Shown: positions 43,602 to 52,785, counted from the first letter of the stretch. The stretch: DNA of 64,000 bases from Oleidesulfovibrio sp047973035 (GCF_047973035.1 NZ_JBKEBF010000046.1:1-64000), one strand, 5' to 3'. Numbers and translations: made by a program. Notes: generated from the letters alone by a model not told the origin.

Positions 43602-44079
43602 GGTAAGCTCCTGATGTGGCGGGAATAAGGGCGCGAAGTATAGGAAGCGCAGGCTGCAAAGGCAATAGGCGCAAGTGCATATGCCATTTTGTACTGAAGC
43701 TGGAACGCGGCGCCTGTATCAGCTGCAGGAGCGCGTTTGTCGGGTAAATCCGTTCCAGTTCTGCGTATTATATCGGTGTGCTTTGCTATATCACCGGAAT
43801 GTCGGGGTGCCTCAAGTGGTTGTGATTGCCTTGTTGAAAATTGTTACATTATTTTCCCTGAAGGGGGGATAGCGCTTAACGTCTATATGGAGCAGGGTGA
43901 GACGGGAGATATGTGAAATAGTACCCTGCGGGTGCTTCTCACGCGCACTTGCTGGCGACCGTTCAAGCAGGGCAAGTTTATATATACGGAAGGAAGCAGG
44001 TTGCGCGTGTTGCCGCCGCAAGCTGCAAGCCCGAAAGGCAGGTATCAGAGGGACACCGCTATTCTCCGGCTCGCGGGCA
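43602..44079. other. Intergenic region without recognisable gene
   Basis: About 480 bases between the flagellin-like gene (ending on the minus strand at 44080) and the DMT gene start. No frame is protein-like and I could not find a convincing terminator for the flagellin-like gene. Confidence 0.4.
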
Positions 44080-44928
44080 TCACGTGTCGGTGTCTACAAT
44101 TTTGCCTACGTTCGTCAGCACATAATCAAGAAGCAGCTCCTCGACAGAACGTTTGTCGTCGCTCGCTTCGCGTGTGGTTGCGGCGGTCGTCAGAATGTCC
44201 GCTTGCGACGACAACGATGCCGCATGGGATGAGAGTCCTTCAGAGCGTTTTTTCAGAATTGTTTCGATACCCTGAATGTCAGAAACATAACCGCTTAATG
44301 TGGTGGCAGAGGTTGCCGCAGTGGCTGCATCCTGAATGTCGGCCGTGCTGAACTGGCCTTTCAGATATGAAATGTCGTGCAACGCAAGGTTGAAACCGGA
44401 GTCACCCGCCTGAATATGAATATCGCCCGTGGTGCCGAGTGTGCCGGCTGTTCCGTTAAGTGTTACCCGTTCGTCACCGGCCCATCCATCGGCGCTGAGC
44501 AGCTTGAATCCGTTGTACGAAGCATTGTCGATACTGCCTTCGATGGTGTCGATAAGTGTTTGGTATTCAGCCTGTGCGGAGGCAACAGTCAACGTGCCGT
44601 CTGAAACGCCTTCCGCCAGCTCCTGCATGCGTTCCAGACTGGTGCGGATAACCTCTGTGGCACTTTGGGCCATGTCTGTAACGGATTTTGCTTCGGAAAC
44701 ATTGCTTGATGCCTGTCTGAGCATACCCGCATCACTGCGCAACTTACCGGAAAGAGCCTGAGCCGTCGGGTCTGTCAGTTTGAGTGATCGGGAATCCTGC
44801 AATACCAGATCACGTAGCGACTTGCCCACTTCGCCGCCCAGAAACAGATTGTTTGTAAGCATGTCTTGCTGCAGCAGGCGCAGAGACAGATCAAAAATGA
44901 GCTGACGTGATTCTGTTGTGTACGCCAT
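44080..44928 (-). CDS. Flagellin-like protein, atypical
   Basis: A 282-residue protein related to flagellin. The N-terminal helix region (LKLTDPTAQALSGKLRSDAGMLRQASSN, then VTDMAQSATEVIRTSLERMQELAEGVSDG) and SIDNASYNGFKLL match the D0/D1 core. The C-terminal half (LKKRSEGLSSHAASLSSQADILTTA) mirrors the closing helix. Normal flagellins begin MSLVINNN-like and end in a conserved LLR-type helix; here the first 30 residues and the last 20 differ. It is not among other flagellar genes. It may be a minor or specialised filament protein. Confidence 0.75.
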   Translation of the reverse strand: MAYTTESRQLIFDLSLRLLQQDMLTNNLFLGGEVGKSLRDLVLQDSRSLKLTDPTAQALSGKLRSDAGMLRQASSNVSEAKSVTDMAQSATEVIRTSLERMQELAEGVSDGTLTVASAQAEYQTLIDTIEGSIDNASYNGFKLLSADGWAGDERVTLNGTAGTLGTTGDIHIQAGDSGFNLALHDISYLKGQFSTADIQDAATAATSATTLSGYVSDIQGIETILKKRSEGLSSHAASLSSQADILTTAATTREASDDKRSVEELLLDYVLTNVGKIVDTDT

Positions 44929-45184
44929 GAGTGGTTCTCCTTAGCTGCTGCAATGCTTTATTCAGGCCGCTTTGCAGGGATGACGGCTGATTTTGATTTT
45001 TGCACGATCGGCTTGCAGGGCAGTTTTGGGAATCTTGTTGAGTCGTCAGAAAAGCGGCCTGCAGGTGCGCGTTATGCGCAAAAATCATATCGGCAGTTTT
45101 ACCTCTGTCTTTAGAAGGTTTGATGGAGTTTGTAGTGGTGTACCAGTGGAAAAAATGTGAAAGCCGCCTTGCCCCACCACTCTC

Positions 45185-45345
45185 CTTTTGCTAGGTTCCC
45201 CGAGTCAACGCGGTACTTCGGCGCGGCGCAGCAGCGTCGCATCAGGTAAATCCGGTGAAATTCCGGTATGGTTCTGCCGCTGTTATCCTGCATTTATCAC
45301 GAGGAGTCTTAAATGCGGGTAGAGTCAGCAGCCTGTCCGAAGTTG
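45185..45345 (+). promoter_or_regulatory. Cobalamin (adenosylcobalamin) riboswitch
   Basis: The leader of nrdD contains the conserved core of the B12 riboswitch: GGTAAATCCGGTGAAATTCC followed by GG...CTGCCGCTGTT (45245-45283), and downstream GAGTCAGCAGCCTGTC (45322-45337), corresponding to the closing AGTCAG...CCTG element. A GGTTCC segment near 45194 fits the 5' side. A 7-bp hairpin (CAAAGCG/CGCTTTG, 45482-45500) just before the ribosome binding site could be part of the switching region. Binding of B12 would lower nrdD expression. Confidence 0.88.
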
Positions 45346-45537
45346 CTCTGATTGTTTCTGTCCGTACTGCAGACAGTTACGCAAATTAGCCATTTTTGTG
45401 CCACGCGGCGGGCGTTACCGACACTCATAAGCCGCAGTCCGGCACTGCGAATCAAACATTATGTGACATACAATGCTCGATCAAAGCGTTCTGCGCTTTG
45501 CCCGATCCGTTGTCCATGCACCGGAGAGTCATCACTC

Positions 45538-47601
45538 ATGCCTACTCATATTCTGAAGCGCGACGGCCGACTGGAAACCTGGTCCACCGATCGCATCGCA
45601 GAAGCTATTTTCAAGTCTCTTAAAGCCAGCGGTATCAAAGACCCTCTGCTGTCCAAGCGCCTTGCCCGTAAGGTGGAAGAAAAACTGCATCAGGAAGACA
45701 CCCCTGAACAGGAACGTGTACAGGACATGGTGCAGCAGGTGCTGATGGAAGCACGCCTGTACAATGTTGCCGAGCGTTACATCATCTACCGTGAAAAGCG
45801 TCGCGAAATGCGTTCGCAGGGTCAGGCGTACCTTGATATTTCGCAGATGATTGAAAGCTACCTTGACCGCAGCGACTGGCGTGTAAACGAAAACTCCAAC
45901 ATGGGACATTCGTTTCAGGGACTGATTCTGCATATGGCTGGCTCGGTGCAGGCCCGCTATGTGCTTGAAAAGTATCCTGAAGAAATCCGTCAGGCTCACC
46001 AGCACGGTTACTTCCATATTCATGACCTTTCTTTCGGCCTTGCCGGTTACTGCGCCGGCTGGAGTCTGCGTGATCTGCTGCTGGAGGGCTTTAACCTGCC
46101 CGGACGCTGCTCTTCTGCTCCTGCAGAACATTTTGACGCAGCCTGCGGTCAGATGGTTAACTTCCTTGGCACGTTGCAGAACGAGTGGGCCGGTGCTCAG
46201 GCATTCAACAACGTTGATACCTATCTTGCCCCGTTTGTGCGCAAGGACGGCCTGAACTACACACAGGTAAAGCAGCGTATGCAGAACCTCGTGTACAACC
46301 TGAACACCACCTCGCGCTGGGGCGGGCAGAGCCCGTTCACCAACTTTACTTTTGACGTGGTGTCGCCTTCGCACATCGCCAAAGAGCCGGTCATCATCGG
46401 CGGAGCTTTCCAGGACAGCACCTACGGCGAGTACGCGCATGAAATGGATATGATCAACCGCGCATTCATCGAAGTCATGCTCGAAGGTGACGCAGATGGC
46501 CGTATCTTCTCGTTCCCCATTCCCACGTACAACGTGACCAAAGATTTTCCGTGGGAATCCGAAGCTGGCCAGTTGTTGTTGCAGCTTACTGCCAAATATG
46601 GTGTTCCGTACTTCCAGAACTTCATCAACTCTGACCTGAATCCTGAAGACGTGCGCTCCATGTGCTGCCGTCTGCAGATGGACCTGCGCGAAATCCGCAA
46701 GAAAACCGGCGGCCTCTTCGGCTCCGGCGACCTGACAGGCTCCATCGGCGTTGTGACGCTGAACCTGCCCAAGCTGGCTTACCTTGCGCACAACGAAGAG
46801 GATTTCCTCGATCTGATTACCGAGTACGCTGAAATGGCTCGCGATTCTCTGGAATACAAGCGCAAGATGTGCCAGCAGAATCTGGAGAACGGCATGTTCC
46901 CGTTCTCGCGCCGTTACCTGAAAAACGGTTATGCCGGGCATTTCTCAACCATCGGCCTTATCGGTGGTCACGAAGCCTGCCTGAACATGCTGGGCAAGGG
47001 CATTGAAAGCGATGGCGGCCTGCGCCTGATGACCCGTGTACTGGATCACCTGCGTGGTCTGGTTCTGCGCTTCCAGGAAGAAACCGGTCATCTGTACAAC
47101 CTTGAAGCAACTCCCGGCGAAGGCACCTGCTACCGTCTGGCCAAGATCGACAAGGAACTGTACGAAGACATCAGAACTTCCGGCGAAAGCGTTCCGTACT
47201 ACACCAACTCCACCCTGCTGCCTGTGGGCATTTCCACCGACGTGTTCTACGCACTGGAGCACCAGAACGAGTTGCAGACCCTGTACAACGGGGGTACGGT
47301 GTTCCACACCTTCCTGGGTGAGGCTGTGTCCGAACCTGAGTCTGTGAAAAACTTCCTTGTGAAGGCCATGAGCAACACCAAGCTGCCGTACATTTCGCTT
47401 ACGCCTACGTTCTCGGTGTGCAAAGACCACGGCTACCTGCAGGGTGAGCACTTCAACTGCCCCACCTGCGGACAGGATGCAGAAGTGTACACACGTGTGG
47501 TAGGGTACTACCGTCCTGTGAACCGCTGGAACAAAGGCAAACAGGAAGAATACAAAGATCGTGCGGAATACGATATGCCCGTATGCGGCTGCGGCCGTTA
47601 A
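45538..47601 (+). CDS. nrdD: Anaerobic ribonucleoside-triphosphate reductase (class III)
   Basis: A 687-residue glycyl radical reductase that makes deoxyribonucleotides without oxygen. Residues 1-90 form the ATP cone (ILKRDGRLETWSTDRIAEAIF). The catalytic barrel includes TSRWGGQSPFTNFTFD and NLENGMFPFSRRYL. Near the end, CPTCGQ belongs to the zinc site and the radical glycine is Gly656 in RVVGYYRPVNRWNKGKQ, 31 residues from the C-terminus. ATG 45538 starts the ATP cone; the longer frame from 45352 runs through the riboswitch leader and is rejected. No nrdG activase lies next to it. Control by a B12 riboswitch suggests that the cell also has a B12-dependent class II enzyme. Confidence 0.95.
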   Translation: MPTHILKRDGRLETWSTDRIAEAIFKSLKASGIKDPLLSKRLARKVEEKLHQEDTPEQERVQDMVQQVLMEARLYNVAERYIIYREKRREMRSQGQAYLDISQMIESYLDRSDWRVNENSNMGHSFQGLILHMAGSVQARYVLEKYPEEIRQAHQHGYFHIHDLSFGLAGYCAGWSLRDLLLEGFNLPGRCSSAPAEHFDAACGQMVNFLGTLQNEWAGAQAFNNVDTYLAPFVRKDGLNYTQVKQRMQNLVYNLNTTSRWGGQSPFTNFTFDVVSPSHIAKEPVIIGGAFQDSTYGEYAHEMDMINRAFIEVMLEGDADGRIFSFPIPTYNVTKDFPWESEAGQLLLQLTAKYGVPYFQNFINSDLNPEDVRSMCCRLQMDLREIRKKTGGLFGSGDLTGSIGVVTLNLPKLAYLAHNEEDFLDLITEYAEMARDSLEYKRKMCQQNLENGMFPFSRRYLKNGYAGHFSTIGLIGGHEACLNMLGKGIESDGGLRLMTRVLDHLRGLVLRFQEETGHLYNLEATPGEGTCYRLAKIDKELYEDIRTSGESVPYYTNSTLLPVGISTDVFYALEHQNELQTLYNGGTVFHTFLGEAVSEPESVKNFLVKAMSNTKLPYISLTPTFSVCKDHGYLQGEHFNCPTCGQDAEVYTRVVGYYRPVNRWNKGKQEEYKDRAEYDMPVCGCGR

Positions 47602-47625
47602 CCTTGTAGTTGTTTTTTGTCGTTT

Positions 47626-47910
47626 ATGATTCTGAACGCAAGCCAGTTGGAAGCTGTCCGTCAGCGTACGGATGAAGAGCTGCGTAGCGGCGCTACGCAC
47701 GGATACCCTGCAGCAACCATTCGCGACTTGCTCCAGACCGTTGAAGCTTTGAAAAAAGAAAAGCGTAAATGGAAAAAGCTGGCGCAGGAGCGCGGACAGG
47801 TGCTTGCGGCTATTCAGGACCTGTCTGTTCGTACGTTACCTAAAAACGGTGACAGCCCGCATGGCGCAGACGACAGAAACGGCACAGTGGGTCCCCGATC
47901 GGATGATTGA
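47626..47910 (+). CDS. Small coiled-coil protein downstream of nrdD
   Basis: A 94-residue soluble protein (MILNASQLEAVRQRTDEELR start). Its middle (LQTVEALKKEKRKWKKLAQERGQVLAAI) is a charged amphipathic helix likely to form a coiled coil; the tail is polar and probably disordered. It starts 24 bases after the nrdD stop, before a shared terminator, so it is probably co-transcribed. No good ribosome binding site is visible and no known family was recognised. Confidence 0.6.
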   Translation: MILNASQLEAVRQRTDEELRSGATHGYPAATIRDLLQTVEALKKEKRKWKKLAQERGQVLAAIQDLSVRTLPKNGDSPHGADDRNGTVGPRSDD

Positions 47911-47950
47911 TTACGACTGAGGGAATCTTGCCGCGCAAGGTGCTATGAAA

Positions 47951-47996
47951 ATAAAGCCGCCCGAAGCTGACAGCTTCGGGCGGCTTTTTCTGTAGT
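47951..47996 (+). terminator. Terminator after nrdD and its small neighbour
   Basis: AAAGCCGCCCGAAGCT and AGCTTCGGGCGGCTTT form a long perfect stem around a short loop, followed by TTTT. An exemplary rho-independent terminator. Confidence 0.95.
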
Positions 47997-48286
47997 TTAT
48001 GCAGACAGGGCGGCTTAAGCTTGCAGTAGCTCACAAGGACGCCTCATGACTTGCTATACAACATGCCTGTTGTGAAAAAGCCTGTGGGCGGAAGATATGC
48101 CAGATTTATCAGACGGTAGGTTAGCCATTTGAGGGAAGGGGTACCATGTGCAGTGAATCCGCTATCAGGCAAAAGGGGTGGAAGACGGCAACCGAACCGG
48201 TACGGGTGGCACCAGTAATGTTGTCTCTTCACGGACATAGCGGCCGTATGAGCTTGTTACCAAGCTGCACCTGCCGGGTGCGTAGA
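47997..48286. other. Space between two terminators
   Basis: About 290 bases enclosed by terminators on both sides. A 64-codon open frame on the minus strand (48044-48238) has no protein character. A small RNA is possible because the stretch is isolated, but I see no distinctive promoter or fold. Confidence 0.35.
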
Positions 48287-48319
48287 TAAAAAAACGCCTG
48301 CATTTTGCAGGCGTTTTTG
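48287..48319. terminator. Bidirectional terminator before the coiled-coil membrane protein gene
   Basis: AAAAAACGCCTGCA and TGCAGGCGTTTTT with a short loop form a strong stem just beyond the stop of the minus-strand gene at 48323. Confidence 0.93.
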
Positions 48320-48322
48320 TGT

Positions 48323-49024
48323 TTATTGATCAAGTCCGACAAGGGGGACGGTATCTCTGAAGATTGTCTTATCGTTTGAATTAATGCTGACAATCAGTGC
48401 GTACACATCTTCAATAGGCATCGAGTCCGGTATCGTCAGGTTGGCTCTGACCTTTTTATACCGGTTGATGGCATAGCCAAGATCGTCAGGGTTTGTTGCT
48501 TTGGCGGGTTTTGTCAGCCCCTGTTTGCTCAGAACGCTGACTTCGACCTCGCCGGAAAGAGTTCTATCTGTTGCCAGATTGTTCAGATCAAACTGCAGGG
48601 TAAGACTGCGTTTGTTAACGGCTCTGGCAGAAATATTATCTACCTTTACCATTTGAACATCCACCTTATGCAACAAAGCGGAAAGGTCGATGGTGGGCTT
48701 TGGCGGCGGAGCCTGCTCGATGGTCACATTGCCAAGCAGCGCCTGAAGCTCTTCAGGATCATTTGAATTAAGAATTTTGTCCACGTTTTGCAGGCGTTCA
48801 AGCTTCATGTTCAGCTCGCGGACATCGCGTTGCAGGGTGTTCTGTTCGGCCTTTAATACTTCGTTCTGTTGCCAGAATGTGTACCCCGCATATCCCCCCC
48901 CTGCTGCCATTGTGGCAAGCAGAATGAGAGAATAGATTCCCAGGCGCAACCAGACAGGGCTCAGCCTGAACCGGCGCACTTTAGAGTCATCTCTCATCAG
49001 GAGTACACTGTATTTTTCGCTCAT
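48323..49024 (-). CDS. Single-pass membrane protein with coiled coil
   Basis: A 233-residue protein. A short positively charged N-terminus precedes one transmembrane helix (about 28-47, LGIYSLILLATMAAGGGYAG), then a coiled coil (about 50-85, EVLKAEQNTLQRDVRELNMKLERLQNV) and a C-terminal beta-rich domain (about 110-233) that is probably periplasmic. I do not recognise the family. Its ATG directly follows the stop of the L,D-transpeptidase-like gene (TAGATG), so the two are translated together and may act together at the cell wall. Confidence 0.75.
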   Translation of the reverse strand: MSEKYSVLLMRDDSKVRRFRLSPVWLRLGIYSLILLATMAAGGGYAGYTFWQQNEVLKAEQNTLQRDVRELNMKLERLQNVDKILNSNDPEELQALLGNVTIEQAPPPKPTIDLSALLHKVDVQMVKVDNISARAVNKRSLTLQFDLNNLATDRTLSGEVEVSVLSKQGLTKPAKATNPDDLGYAINRYKKVRANLTIPDSMPIEDVYALIVSINSNDKTIFRDTVPLVGLDQ

Positions 49025-50317
49025 CTAGTACTGTCTCCAGTCTTCTCGTACAATCCGCCATGAATCCCCCTCAGGGCGGAGGACGAGCGTTTTTACTCCC
49101 TTGTCGCTATAGCCCGAAGAGTCGGAATAGCGTTGAGTCATCGTCAGTTTCAAACCATCATGGTGCATACTTACACGAACATCGTCAAGTGCTAGCTTGC
49201 TCGGCTTCTTATTGCTCCATAATACTTTCTTATGATCACGGATAGCAGAAATACCTCTGTTTGAGCCTTGTATAGCATCGCTTGCATACATTTGTGCATA
49301 AGCGGCAACATCTGCGTTAAACCATGCTTTACGCCATGCGGCAATGAATGCATCAGCTTGCTGTTGCATGCTTTCAAGGTAGGTCGCTTTCATATCTACA
49401 TTGCCCGGTCGCCACTCCATGCCTGCAACATGCCATTCGCCGGCAGCGTTTTGCAACCAGTAAAGACGGCGGATACCTTCGGTAGTCAAATTCGGGGCGC
49501 GATAAAATTGTCTGAACCATGTCACCCAGTATCCCGGGCCTTTTAATACCTGCACATCCGCAACGATGGTATGAATCCACGGCAGTGTACGGAACAGGCG
49601 CTGCTTTTGCGACTTGAATGCTGTAAAGTTGCCGGATCCTGACTTGGTGTACGATTCAGAATCGTAGAAAGCAAAAAAGGAGTCAGTCCGGCTTTGCCAT
49701 GCGTCAGCCCATGCTGCTGATTTTTCGGAAAGCAGAGTGGCTGTAGCCACGTCCTTGCCTGCTGCAGGAGGGACAGTGGCGTTAGTAGAAAGATTTTTTG
49801 CCAGAATGACTGGTAGACCGCGCTGAAGCTGCGGGCCGAGCACTTCGATATCCGGCATGTTCAAAGCCACGCAGCCTTGCGTTTCACGCGAGGTTATTTC
49901 GTGTCCGCGTCCGTGAATCCAGATGCCGAACCCCGTTTTGCGCCGCAGCTTATCCATGGGGTTGGGATAGTTCAGGGTGTAGGCTATGCCGCCGTACAGG
50001 TCCCAGTCCAGCCCTTTGTCTATGCGATGCTCGACAAAGTAAACTCCTTCCGGAGTTCGCAGGTCGCCTTCGACCAGCTTATCGCCCTTCATCTGGCCTG
50101 TTGTGCACGTATATGTCGCAGAAACAGTAAGAGGGCTTCTATGTTCATATACATGAAGCTGCTGGTCTGACTTGTCTACGGCAACAAAAAGGGGCGGGAT
50201 ATTGGGCAGAGCGTTAACATCTGCGTTCCAGCCTTGAGCATGCAAGGGAACTGCAGAATACATGCAGAGCAAAAGTGCGAAGAACAGGCCGGCAACAAAA
50301 CTGCGTGATTCAGTCAT
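49025..50317 (-). CDS. L,D-transpeptidase-like (YkuD) secreted protein with C-terminal NTF2-like domain
   Basis: A 430-residue exported protein. The signal peptide covers about 1-28 (FVAGLFFALLLCMYSAVPLHA). The YkuD domain (about 42-175) has IHGRGHEITSRETQGCVAL, giving His135 and catalytic Cys149, the pair that crosslinks peptidoglycan or attaches proteins to it. Residues about 200-430 contain SNTF2-like repeats (AWADAWQSRTDSFFAFYDSESY and FIAAWRKAWFNADVAAYAQMY). Similar two-part proteins occur widely in deltaproteobacteria. The start at the ATG of MTESRSF is chosen because the signal peptide begins there; no strong ribosome binding site exists. Confidence 0.85.
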   Translation of the reverse strand: MTESRSFVAGLFFALLLCMYSAVPLHAQGWNADVNALPNIPPLFVAVDKSDQQLHVYEHRSPLTVSATYTCTTGQMKGDKLVEGDLRTPEGVYFVEHRIDKGLDWDLYGGIAYTLNYPNPMDKLRRKTGFGIWIHGRGHEITSRETQGCVALNMPDIEVLGPQLQRGLPVILAKNLSTNATVPPAAGKDVATATLLSEKSAAWADAWQSRTDSFFAFYDSESYTKSGSGNFTAFKSQKQRLFRTLPWIHTIVADVQVLKGPGYWVTWFRQFYRAPNLTTEGIRRLYWLQNAAGEWHVAGMEWRPGNVDMKATYLESMQQQADAFIAAWRKAWFNADVAAYAQMYASDAIQGSNRGISAIRDHKKVLWSNKKPSKLALDDVRVSMHHDGLKLTMTQRYSDSSGYSDKGVKTLVLRPEGDSWRIVREDWRQY

Positions 50318-50378
50318 ATGTGTGGCTGGTTTAGTGTTAAGGGGGGCTGCAAGGTGCAACCCCCTCATGATGTGTAAG

Positions 50379-50939
50379 CTAGGCGCGGGAAGCTTCGACA
50401 AGTTCTTTACGGGTAAAGATGGAGTGCAGAGCATAGCCTGCGCTTTCCAGCTTTTCGCGGCCGCCTTCTTCCCTGTCCAGCACGCAGCATACCGCAGCTA
50501 CTTTAAGGCCGGCTGCTTCGATACGCTCGATGGCGGTCAGTACAGAGCCGCCCGTGGTGACAACGTCTTCAAGCATGATGACGGTAGCGCCTTCTTTAAA
50601 GTTGGCGAGGCCTTCCACATACTGGCCGGTGCCGTGCCCTTTTGCTTGCTTGCGGACAAGAAGTCCGGGCAGGGGGCGTCCTTTTTCATGTGAAATGACG
50701 GTAACGGAGGATACCAGTGGGTCAGCGCCCAGAGTCATTCCGCCGACACCGGCAGCTTCCATGTCTTTGATCATGTCAAAGAACAGGTTGCCGATAAGCC
50801 AGGAACCTTCTGCGTGCAGTGCAGTCTGGCGGCAGTCGAAGTAATATTCGCTTTTTTTACCGGAAGCGAGAGTAAACTCACCCTCTTTATACGATTTTTC
50901 TGCAAGAATTTTTGCAAGGCGAATCTTGAGATCGGTCAT
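50379..50939 (-). CDS. pyrE: Orotate phosphoribosyltransferase
   Basis: A 186-residue enzyme that joins orotate and PRPP in pyrimidine synthesis. It has FTLASGKKSEYYFDCR, the GGMTLGADPL substrate loop and the PRPP motif VIMLEDVVTTGGSVLTAI. GGAG lies upstream of the ATG. It follows purB by 18 bases on the same strand, forming a purB-pyrE nucleotide unit. Confidence 0.96.
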   Translation of the reverse strand: MTDLKIRLAKILAEKSYKEGEFTLASGKKSEYYFDCRQTALHAEGSWLIGNLFFDMIKDMEAAGVGGMTLGADPLVSSVTVISHEKGRPLPGLLVRKQAKGHGTGQYVEGLANFKEGATVIMLEDVVTTGGSVLTAIERIEAAGLKVAAVCCVLDREEGGREKLESAGYALHSIFTRKELVEASRA

Positions 50940-50957
50940 GCAGTGTGTTCTCCTGTA

Positions 50958-52253
50958 TTATTCCGCAAAAACGCGGGAGAAGATCATGTCTTCGTGACGC
51001 AGGTAATAGCTTGCGTCAAAGAGTTCATCAAGCGCTTCTGGCTTGAGGTGACTTGTGATGTCGGCATCGGCTCGGACATTGTCAGGGAAGCTGCTTCTGG
51101 TGTCCCAGCTTTTCATGGCGACTTTCTGCACCATGACATAGGCTTCCTGCCGTGCAACGCCGGAACCGATCAGGGCGGTAAGTACGCGTTGCGAGAAGAA
51201 CAGCCCGTAGGAGCCCATAAGGTTGCGCTGCATATTTTCAGGAATGACACGCAGATTGTCCAGCAGGTTGCACAGGCGGTGCAGCACATAATCCATAAGG
51301 ATGGTGGAGTCGGGCATGATAACGCGCTCTACGGAAGAATGCGAAATATCACGCTCGTGCCAGAGTGCCTGATTTTCCATGGCGGCTACCGAGTTGGTGC
51401 GGATAAGGCGCGCAAGGCCGGTCATGTTTTCTGCAGAGATGGGGTTCTTTTTATGCGGCATGGCAGAAGAACCTTTTTGTCCCTTACGGAATCCTTCTTC
51501 GGCTTCCAGCACCTCTGTACGCTGCAAGTGGCGCAGCTCTACGCACAGGCGTTCAATACCGCCAGCACAGACAGCCAGAGAAGTAAAGAAATGGGCATGT
51601 CTGTCGCGCTGGAGGATCTGAGTGGAAATGGGGTCTGCATGCAGTCCCAGAATGTCGCATGTAATGCGTTCCACCTCAGGATTGAGGACTGCGTAAGTGC
51701 CGACAGCGCCGGAGATTTTACCCACACGCACGCTTTCAACACCGGCTTTCACACGCTCGTAATGGCGTTTGAATTCGGCGTAGTAGCCGGCCATTTTCAG
51801 GCCGAAGCTGGTAGGTTCTGCGTGGATGCCGTGGGTCCTGCCCATGCACAGCTGCCCTTTGTTGGCTTCAGCCAGCTTTTTAATGGTGGCAAGCAGGCGC
51901 TCGATGCCTTTTACCACCATATCGCCGGAGCGGGCCAGCAGCACGCCGTTGGCGGTGTCCACAATGTCGGAAGAGGTGCAGCCTAGATGGATGAAGCGAG
52001 CGGCGGGTCCAACCTTTTCTTCCACAGCGGTCAGAAAGGCTATTACATCGTGGCGGGTCTGCTCTTCGATTTCGAGGATGCGGTCCACGTCAAAGTCTGC
52101 TTTTTCGCGAATGGTACGCATGGTGTCTTCGTCGATAACACCGAGTTTGTTCCAAGCTTCGCAGACGGCGATTTCCACTTCAAGCCAGACGCGGAATCTG
52201 TTTTCCAGCGTCCAGAGCTGCCCCATTTCGGGACGGGTATACCGTTCGATCAT
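50958..52253 (-). CDS. purB: Adenylosuccinate lyase
   Basis: A 431-residue lyase of the fumarase superfamily, used in both IMP and AMP synthesis. It starts MIERYTRPEMGQLWTLENRF, contains GRTHGIHAEPTSFGLKMAGY and carries the signature SSAMPHKKNPISAEN. The longer frame to 52331 is rejected because a terminator lies there and the family starts at this Met. Length is exactly typical. Confidence 0.97.
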   Translation of the reverse strand: MIERYTRPEMGQLWTLENRFRVWLEVEIAVCEAWNKLGVIDEDTMRTIREKADFDVDRILEIEEQTRHDVIAFLTAVEEKVGPAARFIHLGCTSSDIVDTANGVLLARSGDMVVKGIERLLATIKKLAEANKGQLCMGRTHGIHAEPTSFGLKMAGYYAEFKRHYERVKAGVESVRVGKISGAVGTYAVLNPEVERITCDILGLHADPISTQILQRDRHAHFFTSLAVCAGGIERLCVELRHLQRTEVLEAEEGFRKGQKGSSAMPHKKNPISAENMTGLARLIRTNSVAAMENQALWHERDISHSSVERVIMPDSTILMDYVLHRLCNLLDNLRVIPENMQRNLMGSYGLFFSQRVLTALIGSGVARQEAYVMVQKVAMKSWDTRSSFPDNVRADADITSHLKPEALDELFDASYYLRHEDMIFSRVFAE

Positions 52254-52306
52254 CGGTCTGGTCTCTATATCGCTACGCGGTTGTGGGCACTGGGCCCTGT
52301 GGATAT

Positions 52307-52330
52307 GAAAAAGGCAGCCGGAGGCTGCCA
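52307..52330 (-). terminator. Terminator of the FmdB-type gene
   Basis: GGCAGCC-TCC-GGCTGCC followed by TTTTTC on the minus strand, directly after the zinc-ribbon gene stop. It separates that gene from purB. Confidence 0.92.
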
Positions 52331-52337
52331 TGAAAAA

Positions 52338-52625
52338 CTAGGATGCCTGCTCAGCGGTGGTACCGGAGGCAGATGCATCTGAAGGCGAAGAGGACGATGC
52401 GGAACTATCCGATGCGCTGGCACCTGAATCGCCGCCGTCTGCGGTGCGGTTGCCATATTCTGTGGCATACCAGCCGCCGCCTTTAAGCATGAATGAGGTG
52501 TTGGACATGATGCGCTCGGCGTTGCCGCCGCATACGGGGCAGGTTTTTGCCTGTGCCTCGAAGTTGCGCTGCCACTCCTCGAAGATTTGCTGACAGTCGT
52601 CGCATTTGTACTCGTAGATGGGCAT
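52338..52625 (-). CDS. FmdB-type zinc ribbon protein
   Basis: A 95-residue protein beginning MPIYEYKCDDCQQIFEEWQ, with CxxC pairs at CDDC and CPVC that bind one zinc ion. This is the FmdB regulatory protein family of CxxC_CXXC_SSSS type, and the tail is a long Ser/Ala/Asp stretch, probably disordered. AGGAGCG lies before the ATG. Its function in bacteria is poorly known. Confidence 0.9.
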   Translation of the reverse strand: MPIYEYKCDDCQQIFEEWQRNFEAQAKTCPVCGGNAERIMSNTSFMLKGGGWYATEYGNRTADGGDSGASASDSSASSSSPSDASASGTTAEQAS

Positions 52626-52785
52626 GGCACGCTCCTGATAGAAAATACAGACTATAGACAAAAGTAAACAGCGGCTTGCGCGTTGTCAAACACCAAACCG
52701 CTGCTGAAATATGCGGGTTACACAGCGAACACCGCACTCCGGCGATGCTTCTACGTTGGCAGAGCCTCCCGGTTCTTTCTAAGAA

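Noticed and set aside
44995..45035. Possible sigma-28 promoter for the flagellin-like gene (GCCGATCG on the minus strand)
   Set aside because: The -35 half (TAAAGTTT) is missing at the required spacing.
45532..46941. 469-codon open frame antisense to nrdD
   Set aside because: nrdD is certain by motif; the antisense product has no recognisable features.
48044..48238. 64-codon minus-strand frame between two terminators
   Set aside because: No ribosome binding site and no protein character; the region may at most hold an RNA.
50814..51986. 390-codon open frame antisense to purB
   Set aside because: purB has full family signatures; the other strand is a shadow.
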